Of a DNA stretch of 55,640 nucleotides, positions 25,530 through 33,416 are shown piece after piece. Position numbers and translations under genes: made by a program. The notes under the pieces are model-generated. The model saw nothing but the letters and a program-made list of their open reading frames with translations. It was not told the origin of the DNA and made no database searches. This DNA comes from a virus. Location: the IMG/VR virus record IMGVR_UViG_3300027847_002824, positions 1 to 55,640 of that record, one strand, 5' to 3'. Numbering within the stretch: position 1 is the stretch's first letter; every line of letters begins with the position of its first letter.

Positions 25530-25815
25530 GCTAACACCTATTCGCACCTCTATTCAGAACACCTATACCATTCAAGCATTGGGCGCAGATGGCTGGATTC
25601 CTATGTACCATTATGAAGAAGGCACACTCGGCAGCGCATTGGAAGATATGGATGTGTTGTCACATTCAGTTTGTCTTGTATACGCACTCAGGCTCATAGA
25701 AAAATATGGTGATCCTCCTACAATGATGAACATCATCTCAGAGTATTACCCTGATGACCCTGATGACTATGGCCCAGTGAATGATCCTGTACCATGGGTT
25801 GAAGAAGGCTTCTGA
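25519..25815 (+). CDS. Small protein with W-x-E-E-G-F tail, paralogue of previous
   Basis: 98 residues from ATG 25519, inside the last codons of its neighbour (GGAAG upstream). It has ALRLIEKYG in the middle, a Pro/Asp/Tyr-rich region, and ends in PWVEEGF. It overlaps a convergent minus-strand gene by 49 bases, an unusually long tail-to-tail overlap. Function unknown. Confidence 0.62.
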   Translation: MDSELTPIRTSIQNTYTIQALGADGWIPMYHYEEGTLGSALEDMDVLSHSVCLVYALRLIEKYGDPPTMMNIISEYYPDDPDDYGPVNDPVPWVEEGF

Positions 25816-26117
25816 TCATCTACAAAAAGTTCTGTTGGGCATTCGACTTTAACTATTCCGTCTCCATCGACTTTCTCACCCTTTTCATTTTCGACCCAAA
25901 ACTTTATTTCTTTAAGATCATCTGTGAAGTTCTCCATAGCCTTAGTGCTCGGATCGAAGTAATCTTCTTCATAAAAGCATGTGTCTGAAGGGTCTACTGG
26001 CAAATGCAGACGTTCTCCTTCATGTAAAACCACTACAGAACAGTGGTTTTCTTGAGGGTCATACAACTTACAGTTGTTACAGATCCTCTCAATATGCCCT
26101 TTCTTTTTCTTCCCCAT
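25767..26117 (-). CDS. Cysteine-cluster protein
   Basis: 116 residues from ATG 26117 (AAAGGG upstream). After a Lys-rich start there is C-x-x-C-x8-C-x(about 19)-C (CNNCKLYDPQENHC, then DTCFYEED), a likely zinc or iron-sulfur site. The C-terminal half is acidic. A TATAAT box is on the minus strand about 35 bases upstream without a clear -35. Function unknown. Confidence 0.65.
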   Translation of the reverse strand: MGKKKKGHIERICNNCKLYDPQENHCSVVVLHEGERLHLPVDPSDTCFYEEDYFDPSTKAMENFTDDLKEIKFWVENEKGEKVDGDGIVKVECPTELFVDDQKPSSTHGTGSFTGP

Positions 26118-26187
26118 TTTGTTACCCTTTATCTTTAAGTTAAGCACACTATTATAGTCTAAGTGATTTATAAAATGATCTGTAGGT

Positions 26188-26213
26188 ATTTGGCGAAAAT
26201 TCTTTAGCCAAAT
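26188..26213. repeat. Inverted repeat upstream of thioredoxin gene
   Basis: ATTTGGC (26188-26194) and GCCAAAT (26207-26213) form a 7-bp palindrome with a 12-base centre between two divergent genes. It could be an operator or a hairpin. Confidence 0.3.
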
Positions 26214-26260
26214 TCATACATGTAAGAACTGCCACACAGAAAAACATTGGGAGATGAGCA

Positions 26261-26566
26261 ATGGCGATTGAAGCAACAGAAAAGAACTTTGCAGAACACA
26301 CTCAAGAGGGTGTTGTAATTTTGGATTTCCACGCAGCGTGGTGCGGTCCTTGTCGAATGCTTGGTCCGGTTTTAGAAGAAGTGGAACAAGAGAATGAGGG
26401 CGTCAAGGTGATTAAGGTCAATGTTGACGATAATCAAGAGTTGGCAACCAAGTTCAATGTCAGTTCTATTCCAAAACTTGTATTCCTTAATGGTGGAATC
26501 AACGTAGGGGAAATGGTGGGCTTGCAAAACAAGGCAGCTATCCAAGAGAAGCTGAAAACTGTTTAA
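26261..26566 (+). CDS. Thioredoxin
   Basis: 101 residues, full length for the family. The active site is WCGPC with the usual surroundings (LDFHAAWCGPCRMLGPVL), and the cis-Pro loop SSIPKLVFL is present. Thioredoxins reduce disulfides and supply electrons to ribonucleotide reductase; T7 uses the host's as a polymerase clamp. It starts a run of nucleotide-metabolism genes, so reduction for dNTP synthesis is the simplest role, although no reductase is in this window. Confidence 0.96.
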   Translation: MAIEATEKNFAEHTQEGVVILDFHAAWCGPCRMLGPVLEEVEQENEGVKVIKVNVDDNQELATKFNVSSIPKLVFLNGGINVGEMVGLQNKAAIQEKLKTV

Positions 26567-26581
26567 TGCCTCGGAGAAATA

Positions 26582-26785
26582 ATGCCTACTTATGAATATG
26601 AATGCGATTCAGACAATGACGGTTGTGGTCATGCGTTTGAAGAATTTGCTAAAATGACTGATCCGATTCGACAGAAGTGCCCCGAGTGCGGGAAACTGAA
26701 GTTGGTGCGGATTTTTGGAGTTCCGGGTATTATCTTTAAGGGCTCGGGCTGGACACCTAAATTTTCTGAACACCAAGGAGTGTGA
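26582..26785 (+). CDS. FmdB-family zinc ribbon protein
   Basis: 67 residues starting MPTYEYECDSDNDGCGHAFEE, with KCPECGKLKLVRI and a Gly-rich tail: the FmdB/CxxC_CxxC zinc ribbon. A second copy is at 36087 on the minus strand. The family's role is poorly known, possibly regulatory or DNA-binding. It is two bases upstream of the dNMP kinase gene. Confidence 0.85.
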   Translation: MPTYEYECDSDNDGCGHAFEEFAKMTDPIRQKCPECGKLKLVRIFGVPGIIFKGSGWTPKFSEHQGV

Positions 26786-26786
26786 T

Positions 26787-27530
26787 ATGGCTTTTGTAAT
26801 CGGAGTGGCGGCACAAGCACAGATGGGTAAAGACACGCTCGCTGATCGCCTTCAAGAGAAGTTGAATGAGAGACTTACAAATAATCGCAATAAAAGTCTT
26901 TCTGAATCAGAATGGAATGAGTCAGCTTTTAGTTGGGAGCGTTCCGCATTTGCATCCAATGTTAAAAAGGTTTATGCAGACACTTTTGGAGTGGATCAAG
27001 ATTTCATAGAAGAGTGGAAGGTGAAGGATGAAATACCTCCCGGTTTTGATATGCCTGTTCGAAAAGGTCTTCAATTTATTGGAGATGGATTCAGGAAGAT
27101 TAAATCACTGATTTGGGTTGATTTGTGCTTTCGTGACAGCATACCTAAAATCATTTCGGATGTGCGCTATATTAACGAGTTCACTCGTGTAAACAAAGAA
27201 GGTGGCTTAAACATACTCATTGGGCGACCTGATATGCTTAATGATGATCCAAATGGATCAGAAGCGATGATTAGGCCCTTTGTAGAATGGTCGTTAAGCA
27301 ATCTGCCTAACAAATTCAATGTTATGGTAAAGGGGGATTTGGATGCTCTTGATTTAGAGACTCCTCCTGAAAACATGGAATTGTTTGATGTGTTTATTCG
27401 CAATGACGGAACAAAAGAAGAATTGTACGATATTGTTGACACTCAGCTTGTGCCGTTTGTTGAAAGTTTCGTGTTTGATTTTCCAGAAAAAGAACAACCG
27501 AAGGAGAAGGAATGCCTTATATCAAATTAG
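26787..27530 (+). CDS. Deoxynucleoside monophosphate kinase-like protein
   Basis: 247 residues. The N-terminal P-loop GVAAQAQMGKDTLADRL has the GKDT pattern of T4 gp1 dNMP kinase and relatives. Middle region GLQFIGDGFRKI and the helical body fit the same family. It would phosphorylate dNMPs to dNDPs using ATP. AAGGAG directly upstream fixes ATG 26787. It overlaps the next gene by 19 bases. Confidence 0.7.
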   Translation: MAFVIGVAAQAQMGKDTLADRLQEKLNERLTNNRNKSLSESEWNESAFSWERSAFASNVKKVYADTFGVDQDFIEEWKVKDEIPPGFDMPVRKGLQFIGDGFRKIKSLIWVDLCFRDSIPKIISDVRYINEFTRVNKEGGLNILIGRPDMLNDDPNGSEAMIRPFVEWSLSNLPNKFNVMVKGDLDALDLETPPENMELFDVFIRNDGTKEELYDIVDTQLVPFVESFVFDFPEKEQPKEKECLISN

Positions 27531-28108
27531 AAGAACGTGCAGCACTTGCACAACATTCAAAGGCCGCTTTGTCTTTGATGACAGAAACGAATGACAGTCA
27601 ATATGTGATTGGCGAATATTTTGGGTTTTTTGTAAATCGTCTTGTTAGACGATTTTTGGGCGATCCAGAGTATGGAGTAAATGCCTTTAACTCTGCCTAC
27701 TTTACACCTGACAAAAAGAAGGCTTTGCAAAATGCTTCTGATAGCATTGCGGCAAATTTGGCCAGACAACAGCCGATGGAGTCAGCCGGTAGTCTGAATT
27801 ATTCCATCACATCTCTTTACTGGGGATTGCTGGGGAAGTCTGAAAATATTCCTGAAGCTCGATATGGTTTTAGAGCATATCTTACAGGAATTTTAGACAA
27901 GATCAATTCAAATCTTAAAAGCTTAGGCACCGGAAGTCAACGAGATGTCACCATGGGCTATCGGCGTCATCTTGTAATCCGTGGAGTTCTTCTTGATGTT
28001 ATCCACGAAACACGAACTCAACTACATGATCCTTACGAGGTGCAAAAACAAGTTGAGAACGGAGACATATGGGTTGGAGGTAAATTGAATCTATCAGAGG
28101 AGGATTAG
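27512..28108 (+). CDS. Conserved phage-type protein, DUF6899-like
   Basis: 198 residues beginning MPYIKLEERAAL. The segments AGSLNYSITSLYWG, HLVIRGVLLDVIHETRTQL and PYEVQKQVENGDIW follow the pattern I associate with DUF6899, a family without known function in phages and bacteria. AGAAGG is a good RBS. The stop overlaps the GTG of the cupin gene (TAGTG). Confidence 0.6.
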   Translation: MPYIKLEERAALAQHSKAALSLMTETNDSQYVIGEYFGFFVNRLVRRFLGDPEYGVNAFNSAYFTPDKKKALQNASDSIAANLARQQPMESAGSLNYSITSLYWGLLGKSENIPEARYGFRAYLTGILDKINSNLKSLGTGSQRDVTMGYRRHLVIRGVLLDVIHETRTQLHDPYEVQKQVENGDIWVGGKLNLSEED

Positions 28109-28521
28109 TGGGCCTAATCAAGCCAGAGGATATGGTATATGTACCCAAGAGATGGGGGTACGAAATTTGGATTGTCAACAATGAAAGATATTGTGGCAAG
28201 AAACTTTTTATCAGGCAAGGCAAGTGGTGTAGTTACCATCATCATAAAGTCAAAGATGAGGTTCTTTACATCGAGTCTGGCCGCATTTGGATGAATGTTT
28301 CTGACGAGGTAGATCCAAAATGGATTGATGCGATTGACATGACTCCGGGTTATGCTTTCCATGTTAAGCCAGATCAAAAACATCAAATGCACGCTGTTGA
28401 AGATACAATTATTGTTGAGTTCTCAACTCAACATTTTGACGAAGATTCCTACAGAGAAGAAAAGCTTGGAACTAAGTTGGTTCGGGATAACAGACCTGAT
28501 CCTTTGGAGTACATGAGATGA
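28108..28521 (+). CDS. Cupin-fold protein
   Basis: 137 residues from a GTG with AGAGGAGG upstream. The cupin core is visible: YHHHKVKDEVLYIESG (metal-binding His-rich motif 1), then PGYAFHVKPDQKHQMHAVED (motif 2). It resembles the cupin of type II mannose-6-phosphate isomerases and of sugar epimerases. It may act on a sugar or bind a small ligand. It is in an operon with a deoxyribosyltransferase-like protein and GlpX. Confidence 0.78.
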   Translation: MGLIKPEDMVYVPKRWGYEIWIVNNERYCGKKLFIRQGKWCSYHHHKVKDEVLYIESGRIWMNVSDEVDPKWIDAIDMTPGYAFHVKPDQKHQMHAVEDTIIVEFSTQHFDEDSYREEKLGTKLVRDNRPDPLEYMR

Positions 28522-28970
28522 ATTATGTTGAAGCTGTAGATGAGTATGTTTTCCCGACTTCCTATGATAACAAAAGCTTGTTCTTGGCTGGAGGGATCAC
28601 TGGGTGCTCAGATTGGCAAGCAGAGATGGTCGAGAAGCTCTCAGACACCGATCTGACGCTTCTTAACCCCAGACGCAAGGATTTCCCCATAAATGATCCC
28701 AGTGCTGCGAGAGAGCAGATAACATGGGAATGGCATCATTTGCAGTCTGCCAAAGCAATTAGCTTTTGGTTTGCTAAAGAAACAATTCAGCCAATAGTTT
28801 TATTTGAACTTGGCAAGTGGTTGTGTCATGGAAAAAGAATTTTCATTGGCATTGATCCTGAGTATCCACGCAGACAAGATGTGGAGATACAAACGGAACT
28901 GGAATTAAGGATTGAAATTGCATATAGCATTGATGATTTGGTTGATCAAATAAAAGATTCAAAACTCTAA
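28518..28970 (+). CDS. Nucleoside 2-deoxyribosyltransferase-like protein
   Basis: 150 residues. SLFLAGGITGCSDWQ at the start, LLNPRRKDFP, then EQITWEWHHLQSAKAISFWF and PIVLFELGKW match the deoxyribosyltransferase-like fold (Rossmann-type, with the FELG segment holding the catalytic-site Glu of the family). It may exchange bases on deoxynucleosides or cleave a nucleotide. Starts inside the cupin stop (ATGA). Good family fit, reaction unproven. Confidence 0.75.
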   Translation: MNYVEAVDEYVFPTSYDNKSLFLAGGITGCSDWQAEMVEKLSDTDLTLLNPRRKDFPINDPSAAREQITWEWHHLQSAKAISFWFAKETIQPIVLFELGKWLCHGKRIFIGIDPEYPRRQDVEIQTELELRIEIAYSIDDLVDQIKDSKL

Positions 28971-28985
28971 CAGGAATAATAGTAA

Positions 28986-29972
28986 ATGAAGAACTTTCAC
29001 ATGGACATGATTCGGGTTACAGAGGCCGGTGCTATTTGTGCTGCTGAATGGGTTGGACGAGGCAATAAAGAAGAAGCCGATAAAGCGTCTACTGACGCTA
29101 TGAGAAACAGATTGAACAAGGTGGACTTTGCGGCAGAGATTGCTATTGGCGAAGGAATTAAGGATGAGTCTTATGGCTTGTTCGATGGCGAGAGGGTTGG
29201 AAAGAATGCTTATGGCATAATGGAGAACTGCCCTCCTTTGGAGTATTCTATTGCAGTCGATCCCATTGAAGGCACCACGCCAACAGTCAAGGGTGGTTAC
29301 GAAGCGATGTCTGTAATTTCCATGGGAAAAGTTGGATCACTCTATCAAACTGATTGTTTCTATATGGACAAGATTGCTGTTGGCCCAAAGGTGGCGGCAA
29401 GTTCACAGATCGATTTAAGAAATCCTGCCAGTGCAAATGTTGGAATGGTAGCAGCGGCCCTTGGAAAATCTCCTCAACATGTTTGTGTTTGCGTAATGGA
29501 TCGCCCTCGTACTCAGCCATTGGTCAAAGAGCTTCGTGAAATTGGATGTCGCATCAAGTTTATTTCTGATTGTGATGTAACAGCTTGTATTGCCGCCTGT
29601 GTGCCAGATAGTGGTATTGATATGTACTGGAGTATTGGCGGCGCACCTGAAGCTGTGATCGCTGCTTGTGCCATGAAGTGCATGGGCGGATTTTTGCAGT
29701 GTCAAGAAGTAGAGAAGAAAACATCGCCTGAAGATGCTACATTTGCCATTGATAGAATGAATCCAGTTGAAAGCTGGCTTCCAGCTAACGACAAGCTTCT
29801 TTCATTGGAAGACCTTGCTGCTGGCGAAGTGATGTTTGCGGGAACTGGAATCACAGACGGGAAACTATTGAAGGGTGTTCGGTTCACAGCACGTGGGCCA
29901 GTGACGAATTCAATAGCGATGAGATCAGGAAGTCAAACTGTTAGAAGGATGTTTACAGAACATGGGAATTAA
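28986..29972 (+). CDS. glpX: Class II fructose-1,6-bisphosphatase (GlpX type)
   Basis: 328 residues, full length. Hallmarks are EEADKASTDAMRNRLN, AIGEGIKDE, AVDPIEGTTPT, NVGMVAAALGKSP, SDCDVTACIAACVPDSGIDM and IGGAPEAVIAACAMKCMGG, all collinear with GlpX. It removes the 1-phosphate from fructose-1,6-bisphosphate; some bacterial class II enzymes also act on sedoheptulose-1,7-bisphosphate. This is a rare gene in phages and would act as an auxiliary metabolic gene. With HldE (40024) in the same window, feeding sedoheptulose-7-phosphate to heptose synthesis is possible, but inferred. Confidence 0.92.
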   Translation: MKNFHMDMIRVTEAGAICAAEWVGRGNKEEADKASTDAMRNRLNKVDFAAEIAIGEGIKDESYGLFDGERVGKNAYGIMENCPPLEYSIAVDPIEGTTPTVKGGYEAMSVISMGKVGSLYQTDCFYMDKIAVGPKVAASSQIDLRNPASANVGMVAAALGKSPQHVCVCVMDRPRTQPLVKELREIGCRIKFISDCDVTACIAACVPDSGIDMYWSIGGAPEAVIAACAMKCMGGFLQCQEVEKKTSPEDATFAIDRMNPVESWLPANDKLLSLEDLAAGEVMFAGTGITDGKLLKGVRFTARGPVTNSIAMRSGSQTVRRMFTEHGN

Positions 29973-30321
29973 CCCTTGGTTAGACAAGTTCAACAAAGCA
30001 AGAAAACAAGTAAATCGGTTGAGAGTGCGGATTTTTTGTATAACATCCGCAGGAGAACGTAGATATTTTTCACCATCAAAGCCTATTGCTGTTTCTGTTC
30101 AGTGGGACGCTAATGAGTTTTTGGCAACTCCGCATATTCAAGGTGTCTGTATTGTTGACGGTGATGTTGTTTTGTGGACAGAGGAGTTTCCAACGATTAT
30201 TCTAAAAAACTCAGTTTTCAATGTAGATTTTAGTAAAATGAAAATAGAAGCCGAATGGCTTATCGAAGACATGTTGGAAGACATGTTGGAAGACATGTTG
30301 GAAGAGGATGACTGTGAATAA
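29962..30321 (+). CDS. Unknown protein with an acidic EDML repeat tail
   Basis: 119 residues. Basic N-terminal helix (DKFNKARKQVNRLRVRI), strand-rich middle, and an acidic tail made of three tandem copies of Glu-Asp-Met-Leu. It overlaps the end of glpX by 11 bases. No family recognised. Confidence 0.65.
   Translation: MGINPWLDKFNKARKQVNRLRVRIFCITSAGERRYFSPSKPIAVSVQWDANEFLATPHIQGVCIVDGDVVLWTEEFPTIILKNSVFNVDFSKMKIEAEWLIEDMLEDMLEDMLEEDDCE
30265..30300 (+). repeat. Three perfect 12-bp tandem repeats in a coding region
   Basis: GAAGACATGTTG is repeated three times in a row and encodes EDML x3. Because the unit is a multiple of three, copy-number change would keep the frame. Confidence 0.95.
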
Positions 30322-30571
30322 AGACGATCTTTACAAAGTCGCATCCGATGCGTATTATTTACGTCCAGAAATGGTCAAGTTCTTATTGATTGAGAACTTG
30401 GCCTTAAAGACATTACTGCATGACAAAGGGTTATATACTCCTGAAGAGTTTGGTGAGTACCAACAGCAGGCTGCTGAGACTCTTGAAGATAGAGCCAAAC
30501 AGCAGATGGCGGAACACCTTAAACTTATGATGGACTCAGGAGAAAAGAAGAATGGACCCACAGACATTTAA
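30308..30571 (+). CDS. Unknown small helical protein
   Basis: 87 residues, predicted helical, from ATG 30308 with GAAGAGG upstream. Gln/Glu/Ala-rich middle (EYQQQAAETLEDRAKQQM) looks like a short coiled coil. It overlaps both neighbours. Function unknown. Confidence 0.6.
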   Translation: MTVNKDDLYKVASDAYYLRPEMVKFLLIENLALKTLLHDKGLYTPEEFGEYQQQAAETLEDRAKQQMAEHLKLMMDSGEKKNGPTDI

Positions 30572-30851
30572 CTTCGGACTTGCGGTAGGACTATTTGGCA
30601 TCTATTTTCTTTTAGATGCCATTAACGCTTATTTCACTATCAAAGTTGTTCAAATGGCTCCGTTTCATGCAGCTAGTGCTGGATGTACAATGCACTTCTT
30701 TATTGCACTTGGAGTCTTGTCTTATGTAAACAACTTTTGGTACATCATCCCAATGATGGCTGGATCATGGTTAGGGATTTACACTTTGTTGTCTTATCGT
30801 AGATATAAAAACAAGAACAACGAAGAAGAGGGTCAGCCGCCTATCTTTTGA
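30552..30851 (+). CDS. Small membrane protein, three spans
   Basis: 99 residues with three hydrophobic segments (about 8-30, 40-58, 62-80) and a charged cytoplasmic-type tail (SYRRYKNKNNEEEG). Overlaps the preceding gene by 20 bases and is convergent with the proton-channel-like operon, overlapping its last gene by 19 bases. Function unknown. Confidence 0.68.
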   Translation: MDPQTFNFGLAVGLFGIYFLLDAINAYFTIKVVQMAPFHAASAGCTMHFFIALGVLSYVNNFWYIIPMMAGSWLGIYTLLSYRRYKNKNNEEEGQPPIF

Positions 30852-31465
30852 GGAAAATGAGGTGGTGGTAACTCATGAAAGATGGGGTCTTGCTCATTAC
30901 TGAGGTCTCCTCCATCGCCTGTGCCTTCTCCGTTACCTTCACCTTTTGGGCCTTTACCGCCCTTTCCTTTGCCTTTACCGCCCTTGCCATCGCCCTTGCC
31001 CTTGCCCTTCATTCCATCCTTTGACATTTCTCCATAGAACTTTCCTCCAGCACCAATCTTCTTTTGTATCTTCATGGCTTGTTCGTGAAGTTCTCTGGTG
31101 TATGGCAACTTGTGTAATCGTGGCTCATTGCTTGCTTCTTTATTGTGCAATATTGGTATGCTTGATTTCTCTTTAAGTAGAGGCTCAAGGTCTCTGGCCC
31201 AGATTAGAATTTGACCTTCGCTGCCCGTTTTGTTGTTTGGCTCTTCTACAACTATCCATTTGATTTCAAACTTCTGAGGCATTGATTGTTCGGTTGGCCA
31301 GCCTTCTAGCCCAGCTAGAGAGTGCCATAGGCTGACGCTAAACAATATTGCAATGGCGACAACTATACCTTTTGCCCACCACCATCCTTTGCTTCCAATG
31401 ACGATCCAAAGTGTCAATGTTGCTATAATTACAAACGCTGCTGGGATTCCAAATGTATCAATCAT
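30833..31465 (-). CDS. Membrane protein with Gly/Lys-rich tail (third gene of channel-like set)
   Basis: 210 residues. Two N-terminal membrane spans (about 5-25 and 30-50) are followed by a folded region (about 65-145) and a low-complexity Gly/Lys tract (about 150-185, alternating KGKGDGKGGKGKG) before an acidic and Pro-rich end. Its ATG overlaps the stop of the ExbD/MotB-like gene (ATGA), so it is very likely made with the two channel-like subunits. I know no family for it. It may anchor or gate the complex, or the basic tail may bind nucleic acid or cell wall. Confidence 0.72.
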   Translation of the reverse strand: MIDTFGIPAAFVIIATLTLWIVIGSKGWWWAKGIVVAIAILFSVSLWHSLAGLEGWPTEQSMPQKFEIKWIVVEEPNNKTGSEGQILIWARDLEPLLKEKSSIPILHNKEASNEPRLHKLPYTRELHEQAMKIQKKIGAGGKFYGEMSKDGMKGKGKGDGKGGKGKGKGGKGPKGEGNGEGTGDGGDLSNEQDPIFHELPPPHFPQKIGG

Positions 31466-32160
31466 TCAATAAATTCTCCGGTGTTGTCGTCAAACCCATC
31501 TCCGTCTTCGTCGATAGGTTCGTTATTTCCGTTGTCAAAAGGTTGTGGAGCAGAAAGATTCTGGCCCACAGCCAGTTCTTTTTGAAGATCGTTGATACTT
31601 AGAACATCGCCTTCTTTGTCTAGCGTGAATCTAAAAGCCGTTTTCTCATCTCCGTTAGGCCCCAAGATTACCTCTTTAATTGTTATCAGCTTAACAGATG
31701 GGTTAAGCTTTTCTATTTTGATTGTAACAGGAGTTTCTTTATCTTTGTCTTTGCGAAGATACATGTGTACGTTGACAGTGTATTCTCCGGGTATGATTCC
31801 TCTGATGGTTACAATCTCTCTGTTTTCTTTAACTTCATATGTTGTACCGTCTGGCAAGAAAACTGTATCGTTCTTTGTACCCAGATCATCTCTATCCAAG
31901 TGGAGTAATCCTTTTTCACGAGATCGAAAAAACACTAAATTGCCGAGTGGGTCTTCGACATAAGTGTCAACATCGTTATCGGATTCTTCTGGCCATGTAA
32001 TTGTGATTAAGAATTCAGCCTTGGCTTCGACCTTTTTGTTCTTCTCTATCTTTTTAGCCATCAATAGAAAGGCCAAACAGAATAGGCACATAAATACAGC
32101 CAATAAATTAGTAGTCAGGTCTGTTAGGGCCAGACCGCCACCCTCTTTGTGTGTTCTCAT
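31462..32160 (-). CDS. MotB/ExbD/TolR-like membrane subunit with beta domain
   Basis: 232 residues. The N-terminus GGGLALTDLTTNLLAVFM followed by CLFCLAFLLMA is a single span with an Asp (Asp14) at its start, the place of the proton-carrying Asp in MotB, ExbD and TolR. The periplasmic part starts with a charged linker, then ITWPEESDNDVDTYVEDPLG, a beta-domain resembling DUF2135-type sequences, and ends in an acidic Asn/Asp-rich tail like a calcium loop (EDGDGFDD). ATGA overlaps on both sides tie it to its neighbours. Proton-driven function is inferred. Confidence 0.72.
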   Translation of the reverse strand: MRTHKEGGGLALTDLTTNLLAVFMCLFCLAFLLMAKKIEKNKKVEAKAEFLITITWPEESDNDVDTYVEDPLGNLVFFRSREKGLLHLDRDDLGTKNDTVFLPDGTTYEVKENREIVTIRGIIPGEYTVNVHMYLRKDKDKETPVTIKIEKLNPSVKLITIKEVILGPNGDEKTAFRFTLDKEGDVLSINDLQKELAVGQNLSAPQPFDNGNNEPIDEDGDGFDDNTGEFIE

Positions 32161-32690
32161 TTATTGCTTACCTTTTTTCTAGCATAAGATAAATTGAAAT
32201 ATTGCATCTTAAGTAAAAGACTGGCAATGAGTCCAGTTAAAGTTGTATAGAATGCAACAGAAACTCCTGAGACTAAATTGGATACGAGACCTTGAACTGC
32301 GTTAATATCAGCTAGATCAACTCCAACAAATCCTTTAAGCGCATAGATCATTCCGCAAATTGTTCCGATGAAACCAAGAACTTGAAAGCATTCTGCGGCG
32401 AACCATCCAATTTCTTCTTGGACTTCTACGTCCATGAGTTTGTTGGGGTCTACATTGCCGCTGCCCCCTATCGTATTGACGCTTCTGCTGGCTGAATAAC
32501 TCAGCAGGAATGTTTTGATTCCGCACCATAAAGACACGAAAACAAAAAGGCAGAAAATGGTGGGGCTAATAAATGTCCAGTCTTCATTAAGAATTTCTGT
32601 GAAGGCACCAAATTGATGTGCGAAGTATCCTGCGATACTTGTGAGACATACGATGACCCACCATCGTAGAAATATTAAGTGTTTGACCAT
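32157..32690 (-). CDS. MotA/TolQ/ExbB-like proton channel subunit
   Basis: 177 residues with four predicted spans. The last two carry the family pattern: FQVLGFIGTICGMIYAL (L-G-x-x-G-T-x-x-G-M) and SVAFYTTLTGLIASLLLKM (A-x-x-T-T-x-x-G-L). It lacks long cytoplasmic extensions, so it is nearer ExbB/TolQ than ZorA. It heads a three-gene operon with a TATAAT box upstream at about 32722. In bacteria these proteins pass protons to drive flagella, TonB, Tol or the Zorya defence motor; the load here is unknown. Confidence 0.78.
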   Translation of the reverse strand: MVKHLIFLRWWVIVCLTSIAGYFAHQFGAFTEILNEDWTFISPTIFCLFVFVSLWCGIKTFLLSYSASRSVNTIGGSGNVDPNKLMDVEVQEEIGWFAAECFQVLGFIGTICGMIYALKGFVGVDLADINAVQGLVSNLVSGVSVAFYTTLTGLIASLLLKMQYFNLSYARKKVSNK

Positions 32691-32738
32691 GGAGTACCTG
32701 AACTTTCCTAAAAAACAGTTTTAGTTATTATAGTTAGG

Positions 32739-33416
32739 TTACTGGTCTTTTTGCCTCTTAACTTTAGTCTTGAGCTTTCCCATGCCAACTTCTGTCTGAA
32801 CTGTGAACAGCCATCCATGGTTGGATGCCCAGTCGTTAGCTGATGCCCATTTTGCCCTATTTTGCTCTTGTTGGGTTTGATTTGCAGGTTTTACCTCCCA
32901 TATTTCAACACTTCCGTCAATAAAATTAACTCGAATGTCAGGAATATAGTTGTGCCACTTTCCTTGCCAGTAATAAGGAACTTTATAGGGTTCTGCGGCA
33001 AATGAAGTAACATCCCTGTCCTGTTCTAATAAGTTGTAGAATTCTTCTTCCATTCCTGATCGGTAATGAATTAGCTTTCCGCTTTTGATTGAATCAAATT
33101 CTCCAGTTCTAAATTTTGGCTTTCTAGTCTTTTTCTTTTGTCCACCGGGCTTGAAATCATGCCAAACACCCACTTTTGTTTGTAGGCCACTAGGCATAAC
33201 TCTGCTTCTGTGCTTGGCTTTGTAGTGCATTTTGAGATCACGCACTGGGGCTTCACAATCTGGACATTTAAGATATTCACGTCCTTCATCGTGTTCCATG
33301 AGAATATGCTCTTTGTACTTTGGATAATCTTCATAAGACTTTCCGCACACAAAGCATTGCCATTTTCTCATGGATTTCTTGTCGCCGCCATTGCTGTCTT
33401 CAAACAGTCGTGACAT
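32739..33416 (-). CDS. Zinc-finger and TnsA-like nuclease (gp4-like head completion?)
   Basis: 225 residues. The N-terminus has C2H2-like zinc fingers (WQCFVCGKSYEDYPKYKEH, then LKCPDCEAPVRDLKMHYKAKH). The C-terminal half has YRSGMEEEFYNLLEQD, IPDIRVNF and VEIWEVKP, which gives the PD-(D/E)xK nuclease core in the order seen in TnsA N-terminal domains. T4 gp4, a head-completion protein, belongs to a similar nuclease group, so a role in finishing packaged heads is possible. Start overlaps the previous stop (TAATG). Confidence 0.7.
   Translation of the reverse strand: MSRLFEDSNGGDKKSMRKWQCFVCGKSYEDYPKYKEHILMEHDEGREYLKCPDCEAPVRDLKMHYKAKHRSRVMPSGLQTKVGVWHDFKPGGQKKKTRKPKFRTGEFDSIKSGKLIHYRSGMEEEFYNLLEQDRDVTSFAAEPYKVPYYWQGKWHNYIPDIRVNFIDGSVEIWEVKPANQTQQEQNRAKWASANDWASNHGWLFTVQTEVGMGKLKTKVKRQKDQ

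Noticed and set aside
30833-32690. Calling the channel-like genes a Zorya defence system
   Set aside because: The A subunit lacks the long ZorA tail, the B subunit lacks an OmpA-like domain, and no ZorC or ZorD is adjacent.
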